Assembly: GCA_023101725.1 (NCBI GenBank)
Contig: JALJCO010003962.1
Coordinates: 913,001 to 977,000 of the forward strand
Origin: Atherinomorus stipes
Lineage: Eukaryota; Chordata; Actinopteri; Atheriniformes; Atherinidae
DNA length: 64,000 bases
Direction: 5' to 3'
Shown here: positions 13,301 through 22,908 of the stretch, in pieces
Position numbering within the stretch: the first letter of the stretch is position 1
Layout of the letters: each line of letters starts with the position of its first letter
The notes under the pieces: generated by a model
Databases searched by the model: none
Told to the model about the DNA's origin: nothing
The model's input: the letters and a program-made list of their open reading frames with translations, nothing else
Translations under genes and position numbers: made by a program

Positions 13301-15340
13301 TCCTCCCTGATGTGTCATTTTCCTCCTCTACCACCAGACCACTCCTCACAACCACACCCTCCCCCTCTCCCCTCACACTAGCTACCTCCTGTGAGCATAC
13401 AGCTAACCACCAGGAGAGGCTGACCTGGACTTAAAAAGGCTGGGCTGAGAACAGACATGGACACACACTCACATTCATAAGTGATCATATGACTCTGAAA
13501 GGAATTGTCATTGCCCATGATGTGGAAAAACTAATACTTCTCCAGACTACAACTTTGTGATCCCGTTAAGCAAACTGGTACTGCTGGAATTCAGTAGTAG
13601 ACACACAGTCAATCCTGCATGTTACCAAACTGAACACAAAATCAACCGTGATGTGCCATTTGTTGTCCAAAACCAATAAAAGCACAGACCAAAGTACTCC
13701 TAATTTGCCATTGTAGGCTCTGACATGACGTGTATTAACAGACCGCAAGTAATAAGGTTAGAGCTCCGCTACAACAGTTAACCAAAGTGTCTGAAATACA
13801 CCCACTCAGAGTCAAGGAGTGAAAAGCACACTCAACAAACTGCTTGAGTTTTACACATGTAGAATTTTCACTCAAGCAATCAAAGCGCTTGTTGACTACA
13901 TATTGAGTAGTGCTTCTCTATAAACAACAAAAGCATCCTCTTTGAAAAAGCCTGACTGCGTGTTCTTAGTTACAAAGCCTTGCAGAGGAAAACATGAATG
14001 CATGTTGAGTGTGTTTGTGTGTGGATGAGGATGAGTTTGTGTTTTTGTAAGAAAAAAAAAAAAGTTTTTTTTTTCTTTATGTCTCTGTACAAACTACTTG
14101 AAACCTTCAGAGCTTTAATGAAACATCCCAGATGGACAATAGTGGCACATTGATTCATAAAATGTAGCAGCTGCTTTGTGCAGTCAAGTGCCATGTTGGT
14201 CTATAACATCCACATCAAAACAGGCTTGTGATGACAGCTCCATTCAACACTGAGTGTTTTGTGTGTACCACCTTGTCTGCAAGTAAGCCCTCAGATAAAC
14301 AAAACCAAACCCAGTAGACCGTTTATAAATGACCAAAATACAACCAAAAGCTGCAACTTTCTTCTTTAGGTTACACGTTTGTGAAGGGCTTTGTGTTATG
14401 TCCCAGCAGTAGAGATCTCCAGCTTGATTGTGTGGGATATGAGGCGGCAATTCTACAAAGAAAAAAATAACACCCAAAAAACTAAACAAGACAAAAAAAA
14501 AACAAAGAACAAACAGAGCTGTAGAGGAAAGAGCAAACTGTCCTTCGCTGAGATTCTCCCTCTTGGAATCATTGGATGGTAGAATACAATGTTCTGCTTG
14601 CAATTTGTGCTGTGGCATCATTTACTTTTCTCTGTTCAGATATTAAAGACGGCAAACACATAAGGGCTCTGCTGTTGTAAAAACCATCCAAGGGTCTCCT
14701 AAAACTTTACATCAGCCAGTTACTATTTGTTTAACTGTGTACCTATTATGAGCAAAACACATGTTAAGTGAGGACAAATATGAGCAGGATGGCATTTGCC
14801 TCTATGTCCCAAACAGTAAGTCTAATAGTAAAGTTTCAAAGCTCATCTGATGTGATGATGACACGTCCTTCCTGTGAAACAGGCTCCGATGACTCGAAAG
14901 CTAAGGTGGCAAACAGTGGATACAGCACTTGTTTTACCATAAGCCGTGGCTCAGGATGGTCTTGTTTTTACTTTAACATAAACTGAAGAAGGTTTATGGT
15001 TTTATATGTGTAGGGAAGCATTCTATACTGTATTGTGCAATACATTATTACAAAGAAATCATGTTTCTGTAGGAAAGGTTGGCGCTTTGAAGATCTTTCC
15101 CTTTTTGTTTCATTTCCCTCTTTCAACAGTCCTGTTGCCATTTTTAGATGAAGTAAACTGTGCCAGAAGAATTAAATTCTGATTTGTATTTATTTCTTGC
15201 ATGCTTTCCTCCCTGTTGCTAATACCGCTCTTTTAACTGTTCGCTCTGTTGGATGTGTGAAGCTGTAAAACATTCTAATTCAGGTTATTGTCTGTGTTGA
15301 ACAATGTAACTGTGTAATTAAAACAAGAAATGACATATCC
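10360..15340 (+). other. cbfa2t3: cbfa2t3 3' UTR (probable) and downstream
   Basis: No coding potential is seen in nearly 5 kb after the cbfa2t3 stop. AT-rich tracts, a GT microsatellite (about 12747-12771) and an A/T-run inverted pair near 14050-14075 are present. AATAAA-type hexamers near 11000 and 11025 could end a short UTR; an ATTAAA at 15317-15322 could end a long one. Mammalian ETO-family genes have multi-kilobase 3' UTRs, so the long form is plausible, but this is inference. Confidence 0.45.
15317..15322 (+). terminator. cbfa2t3: candidate polyadenylation signal ATTAAA (cbfa2t3)
   Basis: An ATTAAA hexamer at the end of the long non-coding stretch downstream of cbfa2t3, followed within about 30 bases by T-rich sequence. 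It is a candidate distal polyadenylation signal. Confidence 0.35.
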
Positions 15341-16148
15341 ATCCCCCTTGTTGTTTTTTTCTTTTAAATGAAAGCATATTCTGAAACTTCATGTCTGAGA
15401 AGGAATAAATCACCCTCTTGTTCAGCTGAGTCACAAAGTTGTTATGCAAGTTTTTTTTATAACTATTTCTTATAAATACATCTAATATACATATATAATT
15501 CGTATGTATTAAAACATTATGTGAAAAATTCTTTTTTTTCACATGCGTGCACACACACACACACACAACAGTAATAATAAAGGAAAGAAAACAGAGGGCA
15601 ACATTGCAGTGGTAAGTGTGAAGCTAGCTACCATAGGTCTGTGTGAACAAGTATGTTCTGAGTGTATTTGAAAAGTGGAAGAGAGTCTGTCTGACAGAAG
15701 ACACTTCCAGGATAATTGTGTGTGTGTGTGTGGGTGGGGGGGGGGTTGATTTGGTTGTACTGTTTCAGTTACAATTAAGTTTTGGTAAGGGTTAGGTTTA
15801 CATAGTCAGTGTGATGGTTAGGGTAAGAGGCTAAGGAATGCGTTATGTCAATGAATGTCCTCACAAAGATAGAAGTACAAGGATGTGTATGTGTATTAAT
15901 GTGTTTTTTATTGTTCCCTTGCACAGTGTCCTTGGGTGTTTTGAAAGACGCTTTTTAAAAAAAATAAAATGTACAATTGTGTTTTTAAATTACTTTATCT
16001 TCATAATAGGCAAATTTTTCAAGCAGTAATGTTAACAACAAAGTATTTGTGGCTCTTCAATACTTCAATAAAGGTTTCGTGCATATAAGGTTGTAGCCTG
16101 GTGCACCAGCCTGACCAACACCATCTATGATACACGGTGTATCTCATA
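15341..16148. other. intergenic sequence cbfa2t3-pabpn1l
   Basis: Contains a CA run (15551-15566), a GT run followed by ten G (about 15717-15746), and A/T-rich sequence. No gene is seen. The last 50 bases form one arm of an imperfect inverted repeat that flanks the transposon at 16149. Confidence 0.55.
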
Positions 16149-17715
16149 CAGGGAGTGCGGAATTATTAGGAAAATTAGTATTTTGACCACATCATCCTCT
16201 TTATGCATGTTGTCTTACTCCAAGCTGTATAGGCCGAAAGCCTACTACCAATTAAGCATATCAGGTGATCTGCATCTCTGTAATGAGAAGGGGTGTGGTC
16301 TAATGACATCAACACCCTATATCAGGTGTATTGGGCAAACATAATTATTAGGCAACTTAACAAAAAACAAATATATACCCATTTCAATTATTTATTTTCA
16401 CCAGGGGAACCAATATAACAGCTCAACATTCACAAATATACATTTCTGACATTCAAAAACAAAACAAAAACAAATCAGTGACCAATATAGCCACTTTTCT
16501 TTGCAAGGACACTCAAAAGCTGCCATTCATGGATCCTGTCAGTGTTTTGATCTGTTCACCATCACCATTGCGTGCAGCAGCAACCACAGCCTCCAGACAT
16601 TGTTCAGAGAGGTGTACTGTTTTCCCTCCTTGTAAATCTCACATTTGATGAGGGACCACAGGTTCTCTATGGGGTTCAGATCAGGTGAACAAGGAGGCCA
16701 TGTCATTAGTTTTTCTTCTTTAAGACCCTTTCTTGCCAGCCACGCTGTGAAGTACTTGGATGCGTGTGATGGAGCATTGTCCTGCATGAAAATCATGTTT
16801 TTCTTGAAGAATGCAGACTTCTTCCTGTACCACTGCTTGAAGAAGGTGTCTTCCAGAAACTGGCAGTAGGACTGGGAGTTGAGCTTGACTCCATCCTCAA
16901 TCCGAAAAGGCCCCACAAGCTCATCTTTGATGATACCAGCCCATACCAGTACCCCACCTCCACCTTGCTGGTGTCTGAGTCGGACTGGAGCTCTCTGCCC
17001 TTTACCGATCCAGCCACGGGCCCATCCATCTGGCCCATCAAGACTCACTCTCATTTCATCAGTCCATAAAACCTCAGAAAAAACAGTCTTGAGATATTTC
17101 TTGGCCCAGTCTTGACATTTCAGCTTGTGTGTCTTGTTTAGTGGTGGTCGTTTTTCAGCCTTTCTTACCTTGGCCATGTCTCTGAGTATTGCACACCTTG
17201 TGCTTTTGGGCACTCCAGTGATGTTGCAGCTCTGAAATATGGCAAAACTGCTGGCAAGTGGCATCTTGGCAGCTGCATACTTGACTTTTCTCAGTTCATG
17301 GGCAGTTATTTTGCGCCTTGGTTTTTCCACACATTTCTTGCGACCCCGTTGACTATTTTGAATGAAATGCTTGATTGTTCAATGATCATGCTTCAGAAGC
17401 TTGGCAGTTTTAAGAGTGCTGCATGCCTCTGCAAGATATCTCAATATTTTTTACTTTTTGGAGCCTGTCAAGTCCCTCTTCTGACCCATTTTGCCAAAGG
17501 AAAGAAAGTTGCTTAATAATTATGTTTGCCTAATACACTTAATATAGGGTGTTGAAGTCATTAGACCACATCCCTTCTCATTACAGAGATGCACATCACC
17601 TGATATGCTTAATTGGTAGTAGGCTTTCGGCCTATACAGCTTGGAGTAAGACAACATGCATAAAGAGGATGATGTGGTCAAAATACAAATTTTCCTAATA
17701 ATTCTGCACTCCCTG
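16149..17715 (-). mobile_element. Tc1/mariner-like DNA transposon (1567 bp)
   Basis: Bounded on both sides by TA (16147-16148 and 17716-17717), as expected for a Tc1/mariner target duplication. The termini are long inverted repeats of roughly 190 bp: CAGGGAGTGCGGAATTATTA at the left and its near-complement ending GCACTCCCTG at the right, with matching subterminal blocks (GGCCGAAAGCCTACTACCAA and TTGGTAGTAGGCTTTCGGCC). The minus strand carries a broken transposase, so the copy is not autonomous. It lies between cbfa2t3 and pabpn1l. Confidence 0.93.
16539..17489 (-). pseudogene. broken Tc1-like (DD37E) transposase
   Basis: The frame begins at ATG 17487-17489 (MGQKRDL) but is interrupted by two in-frame stops before the intact 263-residue stretch that starts at 17330. 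Catalytic blocks are visible: LWTDEMRVSLDG, MIFMQDNAPSHAS and CSPDLNPIENLWSLIK. Counting 37 residues between the second Asp and the Glu puts it in the DD37E group rather than DD34E. The last residues (after LNNVW) are read in a shifted frame, consistent with a one-base deletion near 16600; the ancestral C-terminus seems to have continued toward 16480. Two stops plus a frameshift make it inactive. Confidence 0.88.
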
Positions 17716-17717
17716 TA

Positions 17718-18234
17718 CATGGCATTGGTCAGGTTGGTGTACAAGGCTAACAAGATTGGGGTTATTTTTCCATCTCTTTTCCACTAAAACTGACCGGTTT
17801 AAGCCAAGTAAATCAAAATCTGACCAGGTTACAATTTGTGAATGGAAGTAAAGGAAAGTGTTTCTTTCAAGATGGCACTTCAAGCATGCAACATTGCATG
17901 GAACATCTTTCCATGTAGCACGGGAGGACTTAAAGTGAGCAGTTAATCTTAGGAAACTGACAAACAACCAAGAGATGAAGCAGCTCTGATTTGATGGCCA
18001 AACAATTTCTCTAAAGCAATGTAAGCACTGATCAAAAGCTATTGTTGCACAAATGAGAAACACAGGGGCAAAGTTTGCCACTTTCCACAAGAAGCGTTTG
18101 TTAATTCTATCAACTTATATATGTAGCTTGCATTCTTTTCTGAACTTCTCTTTTTTCCTCCCTCTAGTTATTTATATATTTTCATATTTTAGTATTTTTA
18201 AGTAATATTGATATTTGCATTTATCAGGCAAAAC
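17718..18234. other. intergenic sequence upstream of pabpn1l
   Basis: Begins with the right arm of the inverted repeat flanking the Tc1-like element (about 17718-17748), then ordinary AT-rich sequence. No gene is seen. Confidence 0.5.
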
Positions 18235-18379
18235 ATTTGTATTTTTTATTGCATTTATTTATTTATTTTAGCACCCCCACCCCCTCTTTTTCTTTAAAGC
18301 CCTTTATACATTTTTGGTGTAGATACGCCCCTGAGTGCAAGACCCCTTCCACCTCCATCACCATTCCTTGTCTCATCCA

Positions 18380-18601
18380 TACACCACCACTCTCACGTGC
18401 GCTCCACTGTGCCAATCAGTCCAGCGCGTCATGACTCCCGTGCACAGGTGATATTTATTAGCTTACCTCATATGCTGTCGGGTGTCGTGTCCATTCACTA
18501 CCAAACTGTTTCCTTCCGGTGAGATTTTTTCTTTTTATTTTTTTGTTGCGGGTTTGGTGAGCATCGGTTGGCTTTGCAGATGCTAAGTCTTAGCAGCTAG
18601 C
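18380..18601 (+). promoter_or_regulatory. pabpn1l: pabpn1l proximal promoter candidates
   Basis: Upstream of the pabpn1l start lie CACGTG (18394-18399), a CCAAT box (18412-18416) and CAGGTG (18445-18450). CANNTG E-boxes are the class bound by the oocyte factor FIGLA, and this gene is oocyte-expressed in other vertebrates, but E-boxes are common and the assignment is speculative. Confidence 0.3.
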
Positions 18602-21600
18602 ATGGCGGAAAATCATATGGAGTACCGCTATCTAGAGGGTGAGACCATCGGTGAGCACTTCACTGAGGACCCGGTGAGTCTTCATTGTGTCTGTGGAGAA
18701 CCTAAAGGGTGCTGACACATTTGTTGGTACGCGTGTCTAATGAGAACGGATACGCTAGCAAGCAACCAAGCGCACACGCGCTGGAGTGCTGATTGTTAAC
18801 CGAGAGCTACATCTGCTAGCCATACCCTTCCACACACACACACATCCCCCAGCTGTGGGCCAGTCGGGTGCGGTGACTGCAACACTAGTGTGGGGTATTG
18901 AATAAATAAAAATCAGAATGGACTTACTGTGAAGGCTATAGTGTATGAAAGCAAACATCTTAGGTTTTTAGTGGATTTTAAGGTTGCTGAAAAATGCCAA
19001 AGCTATGTTTGGAGCGCCTTCTGGTCTTCAGTGCATCTATTGATAAGATGCAATGAATATTGGCCACACAGATGATGTCCCTTAACTCCCAAATATTTCA
19101 TGAATTTGGGGTAGCCGTAAATTTACGTGATTTTAAAATACACGTAATCTCTGAAGCTTCTTTTGAAAATGGTCATGCAGATTCCCTTAATTTGTGTTTG
19201 ATGTTGGAGATATTGCCCCACGTGAACACATTTTTAATATCCTAAATATTACACCGACTCTTAGGCCATATGAGGCTCAAATGTTCGTTTCCATTCTTGT
19301 GTCACAGGAGTTGATGGCCATCAAGGCCAGGGTCCAGGAGCTGGAAGAAGACACTGAGAGACTGAAGGAGGAAGAGGAGAGGTGTGCTGCAGAAGAGATG
19401 CAGCTCATGACCAACAGTCCTCGACCTGGTGAGAGCAAGGTTCACACGTCTTTTTTGCTAAGTTGGTTGTTGTTGTGCCTAATTGATGTGCAGAAAGATA
19501 CTGATTCTGCTCTGAGAAAGCCTCAATATATACACTTTAAAAAAAAAAAGTCTGATGTGTAGTATTGCAGCCTCTGGGAAGGTGAGGCAACCACATTTTT
19601 CACCATCTGGCAAACACCTGGGTCACTTCACTGTGGTCACAATAGTGTTCCCATGTGTCTGATAACTGCCCAATGAGACGGAGCAGCCAGACCCACTAAA
19701 CCAGAAGTGTACTTTTCTGCCTGTGGCTATTTTCTGCCTCTGTGCATCTCCTCATTCCTTCCTCCTTTTCTGTTCTTCCACAAGACTGAGGAGCAGTCAG
19801 AGAGGTGCCAGATTTTGTACTGTAGGTTGCAAGAAAAGATGTTTGAACATTAACATCTTTATTTTACCTGGAGGGAATTCCTGTCCCTTTGTACTGCATG
19901 TGTGCAAGAATTATGTACTATTTTTTTATTTCCACCACAGGACCATTCTATAATATGACTCCTGAAGAGAGGATAGATGCAGACAACAGATCGGTCTATG
20001 TGGGAAATGTAAGACCAATCATACTTGTTTTTGTTTTTTTTTAAATGTATTTATTTAATAACTGTTCTGACGTGCCATTGAACAAATCTTAGGTAGATTA
20101 TGGAGCGACTGCTGATGAGTTGGAGATCCATTTCAATGGCTGTGGTCCTGTAAACAGAGTTACTATCCTATGTGATAGGTTCTCTGGCCACCCTAAAGGG
20201 TAGGTGTATGACTTACTTTCACTATCACTATTAAACTATTTCTTACAGCTGTAATCTCCCATTTTTAATCCTGATCTTCTTTGTCTTCGCCAGCTTTGCT
20301 TACATTGAATTCTCTGATCGAGACTCTGTGCAGAGTGCTATTGGTTTACATGAGACATTATTCAGAGGAAGAGTCCTCAAGGTAAATTTTACTACACATT
20401 TTTTGTTTTGGAGGATGTATTTATAATGGGTTGTATGAAATGATTTTGGCTAAGGTGGAGTTTTAGATATATGTTTCAAGTAGAAATTGAATGCTTGTAT
20501 TGGGCTAAGATAACAACAAGTATTTGCTTTTGGGGAGGGGGGTTGTCTACACTGACTTGGAACAATTGAAGGGGCACACAATCATTTTAAGTCAATCATG
20601 AGGGCACTGCTGCAATTATGACAATTGTTTTTCCTTTTTTTAATGAGGGAAATGCTCATTTTGTGAGCTTGTAAGATAACTTCTTAATTCTTGGCTGCTG
20701 CTTTGTAAAAATTCTTCCTGATTTTGGTCTATATCAAACTTGCTACATTTTAAACAAATACTTATGACTAAACTTAAACCAACATTCAAAGTCAACTTTT
20801 CTTTTTATGGAATTTATTTTAGTTTAGTTTTTGCCATCACATCTGTGGAAAAATTGTGTCACTGATAATAGTTTTAACAGATTTCCCCATTACCAAGGAT
20901 CTCTGAGTTGGTCTTAGAATAACCTTTGGCTTGTCAGTTACCTGTCTGACCACAGCAGACAGGTAACTGACAGCAGATCTGAATGGTCAGATCTTGAAGT
21001 CTGTTGCTATTTCAAAACCTAATTAATTTAAAAAGGTAATAGAGGCAGTGGTGCTTCTGGACACCTGAAATACTACCGAAAAGTATTTCATGTCTTGATA
21101 AAATTCTTGCTTCACAATTTCCTGCACCAAATTGCTGCTGTTTTCCACTTTGACCATCGGCTGAGAGTTGACATCAACAGCTGTTAGCTCTGCTCACTGA
21201 ATACAGTTCAGCACTGATGGACTGAGGACATCTTATCCTTACCATCATAGTATAATTGCCTATGTCTTATAGTTAAAGCTTTTACAGGCAGTGATGTACA
21301 GTCAATCAGCAATATCAGGAGAGTAGAGTTAGACACCATTCAGGCAATCCTGTTATGAGGCTAATGTTATGCATCTTCAAACACACTGGTCTGGGATGAA
21401 CCAGAACTCATTGGGTTGTTCGGATGGTTTGATTTACCCTCAGTTAATGTACTTGTGTAGCACAGAACACCACAAATGATCCTTCAATTCAACATCTGAC
21501 CACTCAGAAATTGCTGAAGCTACTTGCAGTTTTTTTCGTATTGCAAGGGTGGCCAAGTTCAGTCCTCGAGAGCCACAGTCATTCAACTTTTAGATCCACC

Positions 21601-22457
21601 CTTCTCCAACACACCTAAATGACCTCATGTGCATGTCATTCAGCTCTGCAGAGGTCTGATAATGACTCATCCATCTGTTTCAGGTGTGTTGGAGAAAGGG
21701 TGGATTTAAAATTTGGAGGATTGTGCTGAGAGAACTTGGCCACCATTTACATTGTACCTTAATACATTGCCTTAATACATCTCTTGTAAGATTTCAAGAG
21801 AAAATTCACTTAAAACATAGATGAAGGGTATACAAGTGTATTCAAACTGCAGTTTTCTGTTTTAACAACCTTACTTGTAAAAAGGATAAGCATGTTGTCA
21901 TCTTGTAGCATTTGTCCAAACTGACTGAGATTCAACATGTAATCTTTCACTTTGAAATTACTATTCTTCTATTACATATCAGTGTAACCCACATATCAAA
22001 ATAGAATGTCTTTTTATAAACTGTGGAATAGTGTGCAGACACGAGGGGAAGTGAGCAAGATGAGTCAGATTGTTTTGCTCCATATGGTTTCTCTCTTTAC
22101 TTGGAAGAATAAAAAAATGTTGACTTTCAGGTATTGCCTAAGAGAACCAACATGCCAGGCATCAGCACCACAGACAGGGGAGGACATAGAGGCGGCCACT
22201 CCAGAGGCAGAGGCCGTGGTTACCGCCCTCCCAGATACCAAAACAGCTCTCGAGGCAGATTCCGATACCAGTCAACAAGACCACAGCACCAAACACCTCA
22301 CCCTTATTACGGAGGAGCGTCAGTGGGAAAGAGACAAGGACACATGGACTACCATGAACAAACACCGAAACGTTACCCGTGTCTTCTTCTCATCACACCT
22401 CCATCAGAGGAGCTGGGGGCAGCGTCGAGCGGACAGCACTACCCTCAACAACGTTAG
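18602..22457 (+). CDS. pabpn1l: PABPN1L, embryonic nuclear poly(A)-binding protein 2
   Basis: Poly(A)-binding protein of the PABPN1 family; the PABPN1-like member (ePABP2) is expressed in oocytes and early embryos. Six exons: 18602-18673, 19308-19428, 19941-20008, 20093-20199, 20294-20381 and 22131-22457 (TAG), total 260 residues with consistent phases. Seen in order: an acidic N-terminus (starts [14 protein letters not shown]), a glutamate-rich coiled-coil segment (about 25-56), one RRM (about 82-157) with RNP2 VYVGNV at 83-88 and RNP1 KGFAYIEF at 122-129, then an Arg/Gly-rich tail (about 164-205, [16 protein letters not shown]), the usual site of arginine methylation and nuclear import in PABPN1. 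It lacks the alanine-rich start of PABPN1, which with the synteny supports pabpn1l. The start has a favourable context (AGCATGG). Confidence 0.95.
20932..20972. repeat. perfect 17-bp stem hairpin
   Basis: Arms 20932-20948 and 20956-20972 (TGTCAGTTACCTGTCTG and its exact reverse complement) are separated by a 7-base loop ACCACAG. Outside the stem, complementarity stops. The sequence is not part of an obvious transposon terminus. Confidence 0.85.
21548..21744. mobile_element. short inverted-repeat (MITE-like) element
   Basis: About 197 bp with terminal GGTGGCCAAGTTC and its exact complement GAACTTGGCCACC, and an inner inverted pair built on TCCACCCTTCTCCAACACACCT and GTGTTGGAGAAAGGGTGGA. There is no coding capacity. 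Sequences beginning with a gene-free block such as TCAGTCCTCGAGAGCC are common dispersed fish repeats. No clear target duplication was found. Confidence 0.7.
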
Positions 22458-22762
22458 CGCTCCTCCCAGCCTACATGCCATGTGGGTGGATGGGTGTGAT
22501 TTTTAAAAGGCAAATACTTTCAAGTATTGTGATGTACAGAACTAACTCCTGCATCAGTCGTTCATAGGTGAAAAGTGACAAAAGCAGACTGGGGTCCCCA
22601 TTGTTACATTAGAAGCTTATGTTGCTGTGAATGCATGGGACAGTTCTTACATTGTTATGAAGTTGCATCTGTTTTTACAAGTTGATGGGAATGTTTTTGT
22701 GTTGCTGCCTGTAGTATATAAACCTTACCTGTGTGTAACTTAAGTTCTTTGCTATGTGCATA

Positions 22763-22768
22763 AATAAA
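22763..22768 (+). terminator. pabpn1l: pabpn1l polyadenylation signal AATAAA
   Basis: AATAAA about 305 bases after the pabpn1l stop and just before the convergent trappc2l 3' end. Only about 450 bp separate the two stop codons (22457 and 22909), so the two 3' UTRs are adjacent or overlap. No strong AATAAA for trappc2l is seen on the minus strand; an AGTAAA at 22804-22809 is the nearest variant. Confidence 0.75.
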
Positions 22769-22908
22769 AGTAAAATAACACATAGTCATATCCAACAATC
22801 AAGTTTACTCACAATCTTAGTTTCAAAAATCAAAGCAACATGTAAACAAAAGAATAAAGGGTGATATGTACAGTGGATGCTCAACAGAGGTGGGCAGGGA
22901 GAAGGACG

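Larger units (their letters stand above)
20382..22130 (+). other. pabpn1l: pabpn1l intron 5
   Basis: The only large intron of pabpn1l (1.75 kb). It contains a perfect hairpin (20932-20972) and a short inverted-repeat element (21548-21744), each listed separately. No coding sequence is seen. Confidence 0.65.

Noticed and set aside
22006..22506. 166-codon frame over the last pabpn1l exon
   Set aside because: Wrong frame of a real exon; the correct frame joins the RRM exons and gives the Arg/Gly-rich tail.
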